Made by a program: the position numbers and the translations under genes. DNA of 64,000 nucleotides from JBJMHZ01 sp045807125 (GTDB lineage: Bacteria > Actinomycetota > Actinomycetes > JAWWOL01): NCBI GenBank assembly GCA_045807125.1, contig JBJMHZ010000043.1, positions 1 through 64,000 of the forward strand, given 5' to 3'. Shown piece after piece: positions 50,677 through 58,926 of this stretch (its first letter is position 1; each line of letters begins with the position of its first letter). The notes below the pieces were generated by a model. It saw only the letters and a program-made list of their open reading frames with translations. It was not told the origin of the DNA and searched no databases.

Positions 50677-51492
50677 TCAGCTCTTCGTCGGCGACGGGCT
50701 CTTGGTCGGCTTCTTCGATGCGGAGCGGGACGGCACGGGGGAGACGCTCGTCGACGGGGTCGTCGGGCTGGTGGTCGCGCTCGGCGTGGTCGGCGCGGGC
50801 GCGATCGCCGGGAACTGCTTCACGAACGACGCCAGCGCCGCGCCCGAGACCTTGGCGCAGTACTGCACGTGGCCCTTGGTCGCGAGCGCCACCTGCTTGC
50901 CGGCGGGGAAGCTGCCGTAACCGGTGGCCCACGGCACCACGAGGACGTTGGGGTTGTCGACGCCCACCCGCTCCGCGAGCTGGCGCAGCGTCTTGACCTG
51001 GGAGGACGCCAGGCCGGGCAGGTACCAGACCACGGTGTCGCCGTTCAGCTCGTTGGCCACCAGCTGCTCGACCTTCGGCTTGGCGGTCGGCGGGAAGAAG
51101 TTCGGCGTGCTCGGCAGCGGGGTGGCGTAGTGCTCGCCGCCCACCGGCGGCGCGCTCCGGTAGGTGCCCTTGGTCCGCTTCGCGTCCTTGCTGCCGGGGC
51201 CGATGAGCGCGTCCTTGCCGGCCGCCGGGCTGGTGGGCGCGTCGCAGCCGGCCTTCGTCGCCGAGGTGCCGAACGACGCGAGCTTGCGCTCGGTCACCGG
51301 CTTGGGCTTCGTCGCCTGCGGGATCCACACGGCGGCGATGATCGCGAGCCCGGCCAGCACCGCGATGCCGGCGAAGCTCCAGGTGCGCACCCGCTCCCGC
51401 TTGGCCAGTCGCCGCTTCTGCGCTTCGAGCTCGTGGCGGCGCAGCCTGGCGGCCTGCTTGGCGTCGAGCTTCCTGGAACCCTTGGGCGGCAC
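50677..51492 (-). CDS. DUF3105 membrane-anchored protein
   Basis: The 271-residue product has a basic N-terminal coil (about 1-40, rich in K/R/A/E), one membrane helix (FAGIAVLAGLAIIAAVWIP, about 45-63), then an extracytoplasmic domain with the DUF3105 mark SAPPVGGEHYATPLP and VWYLPG. The usual second histidine-rich part is weak. A Thr/Ser/Pro tail ends the protein. Function is unknown. The start is GTG 51492 with GGAGGA upstream and TATGCT at 51532-51537 (minus) as a likely -10. Confidence 0.78.
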   Translation of the reverse strand: MPPKGSRKLDAKQAARLRRHELEAQKRRLAKRERVRTWSFAGIAVLAGLAIIAAVWIPQATKPKPVTERKLASFGTSATKAGCDAPTSPAAGKDALIGPGSKDAKRTKGTYRSAPPVGGEHYATPLPSTPNFFPPTAKPKVEQLVANELNGDTVVWYLPGLASSQVKTLRQLAERVGVDNPNVLVVPWATGYGSFPAGKQVALATKGHVQYCAKVSGAALASFVKQFPAIAPAPTTPSATTSPTTPSTSVSPVPSRSASKKPTKSPSPTKS

Positions 51493-51565
51493 GGCGTCTT
51501 CTGTCCTCCGTGGGGGATTGCGGCTCGCCGAAGCATACGCGGCCCGGCTCCCCCGCCGGTCGGCC

Positions 51566-52537
51566 ATGCCGCAGACTGTCCGGGTGACCGTCGCGCCCGC
51601 ACGCGCCGATCGGGGGGACGTCCCTCCCGGCGGCCCGGACGCGACGACCGAGTGGCGCCCCCCGTACGCCGTCGACATCGCCGACACCCTCGGCGACCTC
51701 CAGCGGGGTCGCGGCGACCCGACCCAGCAGCTGCGGCCGGACGGTGCCTGGCGCACCGCGCTCACTCCCGAGGGCCCGGCCACCGTGCACCTGGCCCGCC
51801 GGTCGGGGACGGTCGTGGCGTCGGCGTGGGGCGCGGGCGCCGGGTGGCTCGTGGCGGCGGTGCCCGACCTGCTCGGGCAACGGGACCGGCCGGAGGAGTT
51901 CCCGGTGCGGGACGGGCCGGTCGGCGCGGCCTGGCAGCGCCGGCCAGGACTGCGGGTGCCGCGCACCGGACTGGTGTACGAGACGCTGCTGCCGACCGTG
52001 CTGGAGCAGCTCGTCACGTCGACCGAGGCTCGGCGCTCGTGGCGGGAGCTGCTGCGCCGGTTCGGCTCGCCGGCCCCGGGGCCGGCGCCGGCCGGGATGC
52101 GCGTGGTGCCCGCGCCGGCCACCTTGCTGCGGCTGCCGCCCTGGGAGTGGCACCTGGCCGGGGTCGACGGCCGGCGCCGGCTCACGATGATCGCGGTCGC
52201 GCGGGTAGCTGCCGCCCTCGACCGGACGGCCGAGCTGCCGCTTCCCGAGGCGCGGCGGCGGCTGGTCACCGTGCCCGGCGTCGGGCCGTGGACGGTGGCC
52301 GAGGTCGCCGCGCGGGCGCTCGGCGACCTCGACGCGGTGCCGGTCGGGGACTTCCACCTGCCATCGGTCGTCGGGCGCGCGCTCACCGGCCGGCCGCTCG
52401 ACGACGCCGGGATGCTGGCGGCGCTGGAGCCCTACCGCCCGCAGCGCTGGCGCGCGCTGCGGCTCATCGCGACGCTCGGAGGCGGGATGCCGCGGTTCGG
52501 CCCGCGGTTCCCCATCAGGGACAACCGGCAGTGCTGA
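51566..52537 (+). CDS. AlkA-like DNA-3-methyladenine glycosylase
   Basis: The 323-residue product carries a helix-hairpin-helix-GPD domain: RRRLVTVPGVGPWTVAEVAA (about 231-250) and the catalytic Asp in VPVGDFHLP (about 262). An upstream segment has GLVYETLLPTVLEQLVT, the AlkA-type interdomain helix. It would excise alkylated bases in DNA. The start is ATG 51566; GTG 51584 is an alternative. It is divergent from the DUF3105 gene, with 73 bp between. Confidence 0.87.
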   Translation: MPQTVRVTVAPARADRGDVPPGGPDATTEWRPPYAVDIADTLGDLQRGRGDPTQQLRPDGAWRTALTPEGPATVHLARRSGTVVASAWGAGAGWLVAAVPDLLGQRDRPEEFPVRDGPVGAAWQRRPGLRVPRTGLVYETLLPTVLEQLVTSTEARRSWRELLRRFGSPAPGPAPAGMRVVPAPATLLRLPPWEWHLAGVDGRRRLTMIAVARVAAALDRTAELPLPEARRRLVTVPGVGPWTVAEVAARALGDLDAVPVGDFHLPSVVGRALTGRPLDDAGMLAALEPYRPQRWRALRLIATLGGGMPRFGPRFPIRDNRQC

Positions 52538-52570
52538 CCGGCCGGCTGGCCCTCGGCTGACCGCACCCAG

Positions 52571-52583
52571 CGCAACGGTTGCG
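52571..52583. promoter_or_regulatory. 13-bp palindrome upstream of a small gene
   Basis: CGCAAC-G-GTTGCG is a perfect inverted repeat, directly followed by TTGACG. It lies in the 130-bp gap before the gene at 52668 and could be an operator; no good -10 is spaced from TTGACG. Confidence 0.3.
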
Positions 52584-52667
52584 TTGACGTGCCGTCGCCC
52601 GAGCACTGCGGGACGGCCCCGGCACGCTGCGTCATGCTGGTCGCATGGGGACGGAAGGGGGCCGCCG

Positions 52668-52931
52668 ATGACCGAGCTGGACGACGGTCGGCTCCTGGCG
52701 GCGATGCGAGCCTACCTGAGGGCGACCGACGCGCTGGCGCGGGCCGTCGACCACGGTGACGAGCGGGCGATCATGGACGGGGCGGAGCAGCGCTCGATCG
52801 CCGCCATGGCCGTGCACCGCCGGCTGGTCGAGCTGGGCTGGACCGCGCCCGTCCGCGGCCATGGTCGCTCGCCGCTGCCCGGCGGCCGACCCGAGGGCGA
52901 GGCCGCTGCCGACAGCGACGACGCCTCCTGA
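52668..52931 (+). CDS. Small hypothetical protein
   Basis: The 87-residue product is helical and acidic at the C-terminus: LLAAMRAYLRATDALARAVD, EQRSIAAMAVHRRLVELGW, then a Gly/Pro/Asp tail. No family is recognised. GGAAGGGGG lies about 7 nt before ATG 52668. It is convergent with fbiB, 31 bp away. Codon use fits a real gene. Confidence 0.6.
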   Translation: MTELDDGRLLAAMRAYLRATDALARAVDHGDERAIMDGAEQRSIAAMAVHRRLVELGWTAPVRGHGRSPLPGGRPEGEAAADSDDAS

Positions 52932-52962
52932 TCCCGCCTCCTGCCCCCGCCCTCCTGCCGGC

Positions 52963-54057
52963 TCAGCCGGTGACGCCCTGGTCGCCCAGCGCGATCTCCA
53001 CGACGGTCTGGTACGCCTGGTGCCCGGTGGGGCGCACCCAGGTGACCCTCTCGACCGCCGCGGGCACTCCGGCGGCGGCGAGCGCGGCGATGATGCGCGC
53101 GGCCAGCAGGCCGGCGGCCACCATCTCCTCGCTTCGCCGGCACATGACCCGCACCCGCCGCTCCTCCGGTGCGTGGAAGACGCCGAGATCGGCCGCCGGC
53201 CCGAGCAGCGTCCGCAGCACGCGCTCCACCGGGTGGTCGAGGTCGCGGTCGGGCGGCCCACCGAGGAGCCCGATCGATGCCTTCGGCGCGGCGCCCGCGA
53301 CCAGCTCCTCGGCGAGCGCCCGGCGGCCGGCGGCGGTCGCCTCGGCCGTGCCCAGCCGGAACAGGTCCTCCCCCGGCGGCCGCACCAGTGCGCGGACGCC
53401 CGCGTCGGACCGCTCGTGCTGGAAGCCGCGGATCACGGCGACCGGCACGCCGGCCAGCTTGCCCTTGACCAGCTCCGCGGCCGCGGCGAGCGCGTCGACG
53501 TCGGCCATCTCGGTCATCACGAGCGGGTTGCCGTACGGGTCGGTGCTCCCCCGGTAGTCGCGCAGCGGCGCGATGCCCGCTGCGCCGATGGCGACGTCGA
53601 CCAGCCCCCGCCGCCATGGCCGGCCGAAGGTGTCGGACACCACGACGGCGACGTCGACCCCGAGCGCCTCCGCCAAGCCCGCCCGCAGCCGCCGGGCCGA
53701 CGCGTCCGGGTCGGCGGGGAGCAGGACGAGGGCGTCCAGCGCGGCGTTCGAGGCGTCGACGCCGGCGGCGGCGAGCACGAAGCCGTGGGCGGTCTCGACG
53801 ATGCGGGTCCGGCCGCGCGCGGCCACGGCGCGGACGGCCTCGGCATCGACGGCCGCTTGCCGCGCCGCCTCGCGGCCCTCGGGGTCGGTCGGCGAGCCGA
53901 CGACCCGGCCCTCGGCCTTGCTCACCACCTTGGACGTGACCACGACGACGTCGCCGTCGGCGAGCGCCGGCTCGGCCGCGGCGATCAGCGCGGCCAGGTC
54001 GTCGCCGGGGCGGACCTCGCCGGGCAGCCGGACCCCCAGCACCTCCAGCCGGGTCAT
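52963..54057 (-). CDS. fbiB: Coenzyme F420-0:L-glutamate ligase with atypical C-terminus
   Basis: The 364-residue product has a CofE/FbiB ligase domain (about 1-245): LPGEVRPGDDLAALI, DGDVVVVTSKVVSKAEGRVV, VSDTFGRPWRRGLVDVAIGA, IAPLRDYRG and VAVIRGFQ. It adds glutamates to F420-0. Mycobacterial FbiB carries a C-terminal FMN nitroreductase domain of about 200 residues. Here the remaining ~115 residues do not show that fold's motifs (no RRSVR-type start) and end TVVEIALGDQGVTG. ATG 54057 overlaps the fbiA stop by 4 bp. Confidence 0.9.
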   Translation of the reverse strand: MTRLEVLGVRLPGEVRPGDDLAALIAAAEPALADGDVVVVTSKVVSKAEGRVVGSPTDPEGREAARQAAVDAEAVRAVAARGRTRIVETAHGFVLAAAGVDASNAALDALVLLPADPDASARRLRAGLAEALGVDVAVVVSDTFGRPWRRGLVDVAIGAAGIAPLRDYRGSTDPYGNPLVMTEMADVDALAAAAELVKGKLAGVPVAVIRGFQHERSDAGVRALVRPPGEDLFRLGTAEATAAGRRALAEELVAGAAPKASIGLLGGPPDRDLDHPVERVLRTLLGPAADLGVFHAPEERRVRVMCRRSEEMVAAGLLAARIIAALAAAGVPAAVERVTWVRPTGHQAYQTVVEIALGDQGVTG

Positions 54058-55067
54058 CGCAGCGCCGCCGCCAGGTCGAGCGCGGCGCCGGCCAGCCCGG
54101 CCGCCTCGCCCGGGCCGGTCATCAGCAGGGGGACCGCCCGGCAGGCGATGCCGGCGGCCTCGAGCTGGGCGCGCGCCGAGTCGGCGTCGGCGTCCCGATC
54201 GTGCAGCAGCCAGCCGTCGAGCAGCCCGCCGTCGCGTCGCGCGCCGTAGTGCAGCGCCACCGCCCGCGCGCTCGTCTCGACGCCGATCGCCGCTAGGCAG
54301 GCGTCGGCCATCCCGCGCACCGGGGCGCCGCCCACGATGGGGGACACGCCCACCACCGGCGCGCGGGCTGCCCGTATCGCGTCGGCGATGCCGGGCACGG
54401 CGAGGATCGTCCCGATGCTGACCACCGGGTTGGACGGCGGCAGCAGCACCACGTCGGCCGTCGCGATCGCGTCGAGGACGCCGGGCGCGGGCCGCGCGCC
54501 GGCTGCCCCGATCGCGACGATCGCGGTGGCCGGCACGGCCGCGTGCAGCCGTACCCACCACTCCTGGAAGTGGATGCGCCTGGTGCCCCCGGCGGCCTCA
54601 GCCACGTCGACGTGCGTCTCGACCCGGTCGTCGGTCATCGGCAGCAGCTCGATGCCCGGCTGCCAGCGCTCGCAGAGCCGCGCGGTCGCCTCCGACAACG
54701 GGGCGCCGGCGGCGAGCATCGCGGTGCGCAGGACGTGGGTGGCGATGTCGCGGTCGCCCAGGCCGAACCACTGCGGCTCGGCCCCGTACGCGGCGAGCTC
54801 CTCCCGGACGGCGAACGTCTCGTCCGAGCGCCCCCAGCCCTGGCCCTCGTGGATGCCGCCGCCGAGGGTGTACATCACGGTGTCGAGGTCGGGGCAGACC
54901 CGCAGCCCGAACAGCGTGATGTCGTCGCCGGTGTTGCCGACGACGGTGACGGCGGCCCCGGGCGCCGCCGCCAGCAGGCCACGCAGGAACCTGGCGCCTC
55001 CGATCCCTCCGGCCAGCGCCACGACGCGGCCGCTCCTCGGGTCGGCCGTGCGGTCGCTGGCGGGCAT
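54054..55067 (-). CDS. fbiA: 2-phospho-L-lactate transferase (F420 synthesis)
   Basis: The 337-residue product has the CofD/FbiA signature: VVALAGGIGGARFLRGLLAA (about 18-37), VVGNTGDDITLFGLRVCPDLD, WFGLGDRDIATH, LLPMTDDRVETHV, VLLPPSNPVVSIGTIL and GVSPIVGG. It transfers the phospholactate/phosphoenolpyruvate-derived group to Fo, forming (dehydro)F420-0. ATG 55067 is preceded by AGGATGGG. It is upstream of fbiB with a 4-bp overlap and divergent from whiB. Confidence 0.95.
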   Translation of the reverse strand: MPASDRTADPRSGRVVALAGGIGGARFLRGLLAAAPGAAVTVVGNTGDDITLFGLRVCPDLDTVMYTLGGGIHEGQGWGRSDETFAVREELAAYGAEPQWFGLGDRDIATHVLRTAMLAAGAPLSEATARLCERWQPGIELLPMTDDRVETHVDVAEAAGGTRRIHFQEWWVRLHAAVPATAIVAIGAAGARPAPGVLDAIATADVVLLPPSNPVVSIGTILAVPGIADAIRAARAPVVGVSPIVGGAPVRGMADACLAAIGVETSARAVALHYGARRDGGLLDGWLLHDRDADADSARAQLEAAGIACRAVPLLMTGPGEAAGLAGAALDLAAALR

Positions 55068-55149
55068 GCGCCCATCCTGCCAAGGCCCGGTGCCGGCGGG
55101 CGCGGCGCCCACCCGGGCGGGCCGATCCGGCCCAATACCACCAGACGGC

Positions 55150-55179
55150 TTGACGCGGACGCACCAACGCGCGTGTAAT
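55150..55179 (+). promoter_or_regulatory. whiB promoter
   Basis: TTGACG (55150-55155), an 18-nt spacer and TGTAAT (55174-55179) form a good primary-sigma promoter. The leader of about 80 nt reaches GTG 55267. It is the clearest promoter in the window. The rest of the 199-bp fbiA-whiB gap holds no gene. Confidence 0.65.
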
Positions 55180-55266
55180 TCCAGTCGTGTCATTCCCTCT
55201 CGCCAGGGCTCCCATGGTCCGGGCGCAGGACACCGCACCGTCGACCGCGTCGTGGAGGAGGAAGCG

Positions 55267-55539
55267 GTGAACGAGCTGTCCTACCTGCTGGGTGACCTGC
55301 TGGGAGAGGAAGAGGAGGCCCTGCTCTCGTGGCAGGAGCGGGCGCTTTGCGCCCAGACCGACCCGGAGTCGTTCTTCCCTGAGAAGGGCGGCTCGACGAG
55401 GGAGGCCAAGCGCATCTGCGTCGGGTGCGAGGTCCGCGCGGAGTGCCTCGACTACGCGCTGGCGCACGACGAGCGGTTCGGCATCTGGGGCGGGCTGTCC
55501 GAGCGGGAGCGCCGCCGCCTGAAGCGCCGGGCCGGCTGA
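55267..55539 (+). CDS. whiB: WhiB-family iron-sulfur transcription factor (WhiB2/WhmD-like)
   Basis: The 90-residue product has the four WhiB cysteines in C-x(n)-C-xx-C-x5-C: RALCAQTDPESFFPEKGGS, then AKRICVGCEVRAECLDYAL. The GIWGGLSERERRRLKRR turn and basic tail contact sigma factor/DNA. WhiB proteins hold a [4Fe-4S] cluster; WhiB2/WhmD is needed for septation. The acidic leader (about 1-25) fits that clade. GTG 55267 follows GGAGGAGG. Neighbouring fbiA matches the mycobacterial order. Confidence 0.95.
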   Translation: MNELSYLLGDLLGEEEEALLSWQERALCAQTDPESFFPEKGGSTREAKRICVGCEVRAECLDYALAHDERFGIWGGLSERERRRLKRRAG

Positions 55540-55554
55540 CCGGCCGGCCGGAGA

Positions 55555-55576
55555 GCCGTAGCCACCCAGCTACGGC
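55555..55576 (+). terminator. whiB terminator hairpin
   Basis: GCCGTAG (55555-55561) pairs with CTACGGC (55570-55576) around an 8-nt loop. A second hairpin, GGCCGG-CTGA-CCGGCC, spans the whiB stop (55530-55545). The GT2 promoter box TACGCT follows at 55580. Confidence 0.5.
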
Positions 55577-55590
55577 GCGTACGCTGGGCG

Positions 55591-58500
55591 GTGCTTCAGG
55601 CCCCCGACCCCCGCGAAGGCATGCCCTCTTCCAACGTCCCGCCGTCCCACCCGCGCCACCTCGTGACCGCCGTCCTGGTGGCCCATGACGGTGAGCGCTG
55701 GCTCCCGCACGCGCTCGCCGCCCTCTCGGCGCAGCGCCGGCCGCCGCAGCGCCTGGTCGCCGTCGACACCGGCAGCGTCGACGGCAGCGCCGAGCTGCTG
55801 ACCGCGGCGCTCGGGCCGTCCAGCGTCCGCACCGCCGACCCGTCGACCGGCTTCGGCGCCGCCGTGCAGCTCGGCCTCGACGCCTTCGCGGGAGCGCCGC
55901 CGCCGCCGGCCCCGCCGCCCTCTCCGGACGAGCCGGGTGGCGAGCCGGTGGAGTGGGTCTGGCTGCTGCACGACGACTGCGCGCCGGAGCCCGACGCGCT
56001 GGAGCGGCTGCTCGCGGTCGCCGACGCCACCGCCTCGGTGGCTGTCGTCGGGCCGAAGGTGCGCGACTGGTACCGCCCGCAGGTCCTGCTCGAGGTCGGC
56101 ATCACCACCGACCGGGCGGGTCACCGGCACACCGGGCTGGACCGCCGCGAGGTCGACCAGGGCCAGCACGACGACATCGGCGACGTGCTCGCCGTCGGCA
56201 GCGCCGGTGCGCTGGTGCGGCGCGACGCGTGGGACGAGCTGGGCGGCTACGACCGCCGGCTCCCGCTGTTCAGGGACGACCTCGACTTCGGCTGGCGGGC
56301 GAGCCGCGCCGGGCACCGGGTGCTGGTCGCCACCGACGCGGTGGTGCTGCACGCGCAGGCCGGCCACCGTGGCCTGCGCCCGCTGGCCGCCACCGCCGAC
56401 CGCCCGCACCGGGTCGACCGGCGCCACGCCCTCTACACCGTGCTGACCAACGGGCCGGCCGCCCTCGCCGCGTGGCGGCTCGTCGCGCTCGCCGCCGATA
56501 CGGTGCTGCGGGCGCTGGTCGCCCTGCTGGCCCGACGGCCCAGGTACGCGCTGGAGGAGGTGGCCGCCTATCTCGGCCTGCTCCGCCGGCTGCCGGCGGT
56601 GCTCGCCGGGCGGCGGGCCAGGGCCCAGGCCGGCACCGCGACCGTCGGCAACCGCTCGCTGCGCCACCTCTTCCCGCGCCGCGGCGCGCGGGTGCGCACC
56701 CTGCTCGACGGGCTCGGCGCGCCGCTGCGCCCGGCCGCCGCCGCGCCCGGACGGCACCAGGGCAGCGCCGCGGGCCGGTGGCGCCGGATCGCGGCGCGGC
56801 CTGGCGTGCAGCTCGCCGTCGCGCTCGGGCTGATCGCGGCGGTCGCCGAGCGCCACCTGATCGGCGCCGGTGGGCTGCTGCTGGGCGGCCGGCTGGCGCC
56901 GGCGCCGGGCGGCGCGTCCGACCTGTGGCGCACCTACCTGTCGAGCTGGCACGACGCGGGGGCCGGCAGCACGTCGGCCGCCCCTGCCTACCTCGGTGCG
57001 CTCGCCGTGCTCTCCACCGTGCTGCTCGGCAAGGCCTGGCTCGCCGTCGACCTGCTGCTCCTCGCGGTCGTGCCGCTCGCCGGGATCTCGGCGCACCTCG
57101 CCCTGCGGCACCTGCGGGCCGGCCCGCCGCTGCGCGCCTGGGCGGCCGCGACGTACGCGCTGCTCCCGGTCGGCACCGGAGCCCTCTCCGGCGGGCGACT
57201 GGGCGTCGCGGTCGGGTTCGTGCTGCTGCCGCAGGTGGTCGCGGCCGTGGCCAGGGCCGGCGACGACGCATGGCACGGTCGCGGCCTGCGCCGGGCCTGG
57301 CTGGCCGGGCTGTCGCTCGCGGTGGCTGCCGCGTTCGCGCCGGAGCTGTACCCGATCGCGCTCGCGGCCGCCGCCGGCGCCACCCTCGCCGCGCTCGCGT
57401 CGGCGGCCATGGTCGCGGCCGGCCGCGGCGCGCTCGTCGGCTCGCGGGCGAGCGTGACCGCGCTGCTCTGGGGCGCCGGCCGGCTCGCCGCCGCCGGCAC
57501 GGTGCTGCTCGCCGTGCCGGCCGCCCTGCTGGTGCCATGGACGTTCGCGGTCTGGCACCGGCCGGCCCCGCTGGCGCTCGGCATCGGTGGACCGGCCAGG
57601 TCGCTCGCCGCGCCGCGGCCGTACGAGCTGCTGCTCGCCCATCCGGCCGGCCCTGGCACGCCGCCGGCCTGGGCGCTCGCCGGTCTGCTCGCCGCTGCCC
57701 TCGCGGTGACCGTGCGCCGCGACCGGCCAAGGGTGGTGGCACTGGCGCCGTGGGGCCTGGTCGCCGCCGGATGGGTCGCCGGGCTCGTCGTCGCGCGCAC
57801 GGCCGTCACCCCTGACGCCGGCGGTCCGCCGGAGACCGGCTGGCCGGGCGCCGCGGCCGCCGTCGTCGGCGCGGGGCTCGTGGTCGCCGCCGTCCTCGCC
57901 GCCCGTGGCGCGCGGGGATGGCTGTCCGGGAAGTCCTTCAGCTGGCACCAGCCGGTGGCCGCGGTGCTCGCGGTGGCGGCCGGCGCGGCTCCCCTGGTGC
58001 TGGCCGGTGGCTGGCTGGTGCGCGGCACACCGGGCCCGCTGCACCGGATGCCGGCCGGCCAGGTGCTCCCCGCGTTCGTCGCCGAGGACCTCGCCGCGTC
58101 GCCCGGCGTCCGCGCCCTCGTCCTGCGGCGGGAGCGGGACGGCGCGGTCGGCTACGCCCTGGGCGGCGGCTCCCTGCGCACGCTGGCCACCACCGACCTG
58201 CGCGTCACCCGGGCCGGCACCGACCGGCTCGCCGACGCGGTGCGGCACCTGACCGCCGGTCCTGGCGACGCGGCGGCCGAGCTGGCCGCGCTGGGCGTGC
58301 GCTACGTGGCCGGCGTCGGGGCCGCGCCCGGCCGGCCCGACAGCCGGCTCGACGCCGCCGTCGACGCGCAGCCGGGCCTCGTCCGCTCCACCGCGGGCGG
58401 GGCGGTCTCGATCTGGCGGGTGGTGCCGCCCGCCGGTGGCGCGGTGCTGCTCTCGCCGTCGCTCGCCCCCGCGGCGAGGGGGCCGGCGCCGCGCATCGGC

Positions 58501-58926
58501 CAGCTCGCCGCCGACCCGCCGCACGTGCTGTCGCTGTCGGCCACCGGCCACGCCGCGACCCGGCTGCCGGCCGGCCCGCCCGGCCGGCTGCTGGTCGTCG
58601 CGACGCCGGCGGAGGGGCACTGGCGGGCGAGCGTCGACGGCCGCCCGCTGCCCCCGCGGATCGCGTGGGGATGGGCGCAGGCGTTCGCGGTGCCGGCCGG
58701 CGGCGGCCATCTCGTCCTCGCCCATATCGACCACGGCCGGACCGCGGCGCTCTGGTGCCAGCTCGGGCTGCTGCTCCTCGTCCTCGTGCTCGCCGCGCCG
58801 ACCGTGCGCGACGACGACCTGCCCGCCCGGCGCCAGGCCGTTCCCGAGCCGGCGCCCGCGATGAGCCACGCCCCGGCCGAGCCGGCCGCCGAGCGGCTGC
58901 CGAGCGGCGCGAGGGCCGGCTCGTGA
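55591..58926 (+). CDS. Large membrane GT2 glycosyltransferase
   Basis: The 1111-residue product has an N-terminal GT2 domain (about 22-270: VTAVLVAHDGERWLPHALAA, VAVDTGSVDGSAELL, VWLLHDDCAPEPDALERLL, RDDLDFGWRASRAGHR). About ten to twelve membrane helices follow (about 295-830), then a C-terminal soluble domain (about 840-1050) and one more helix. The layout resembles actinobacterial GT2 enzymes that assemble and process lipid-linked glycans, beside whiB and DUF5719. GTG 55591 has a TACGCT box 5 nt upstream, perhaps leaderless. It is coupled to DUF5719 by GTGA. Confidence 0.87.
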   Translation: MLQAPDPREGMPSSNVPPSHPRHLVTAVLVAHDGERWLPHALAALSAQRRPPQRLVAVDTGSVDGSAELLTAALGPSSVRTADPSTGFGAAVQLGLDAFAGAPPPPAPPPSPDEPGGEPVEWVWLLHDDCAPEPDALERLLAVADATASVAVVGPKVRDWYRPQVLLEVGITTDRAGHRHTGLDRREVDQGQHDDIGDVLAVGSAGALVRRDAWDELGGYDRRLPLFRDDLDFGWRASRAGHRVLVATDAVVLHAQAGHRGLRPLAATADRPHRVDRRHALYTVLTNGPAALAAWRLVALAADTVLRALVALLARRPRYALEEVAAYLGLLRRLPAVLAGRRARAQAGTATVGNRSLRHLFPRRGARVRTLLDGLGAPLRPAAAAPGRHQGSAAGRWRRIAARPGVQLAVALGLIAAVAERHLIGAGGLLLGGRLAPAPGGASDLWRTYLSSWHDAGAGSTSAAPAYLGALAVLSTVLLGKAWLAVDLLLLAVVPLAGISAHLALRHLRAGPPLRAWAAATYALLPVGTGALSGGRLGVAVGFVLLPQVVAAVARAGDDAWHGRGLRRAWLAGLSLAVAAAFAPELYPIALAAAAGATLAALASAAMVAAGRGALVGSRASVTALLWGAGRLAAAGTVLLAVPAALLVPWTFAVWHRPAPLALGIGGPARSLAAPRPYELLLAHPAGPGTPPAWALAGLLAAALAVTVRRDRPRVVALAPWGLVAAGWVAGLVVARTAVTPDAGGPPETGWPGAAAAVVGAGLVVAAVLAARGARGWLSGKSFSWHQPVAAVLAVAAGAAPLVLAGGWLVRGTPGPLHRMPAGQVLPAFVAEDLAASPGVRALVLRRERDGAVGYALGGGSLRTLATTDLRVTRAGTDRLADAVRHLTAGPGDAAAELAALGVRYVAGVGAAPGRPDSRLDAAVDAQPGLVRSTAGGAVSIWRVVPPAGGAVLLSPSLAPAARGPAPRIGQLAADPPHVLSLSATGHAATRLPAGPPGRLLVVATPAEGHWRASVDGRPLPPRIAWGWAQAFAVPAGGGHLVLAHIDHGRTAALWCQLGLLLLVLVLAAPTVRDDDLPARRQAVPEPAPAMSHAPAEPAAERLPSGARAGS

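Noticed and set aside
55570..58869. 1099-codon minus-strand frame opposite the large GT2 gene
   Set aside because: Low-complexity Arg/Ala/Gly composition without any domain; the plus strand encodes a clear GT2 membrane protein.
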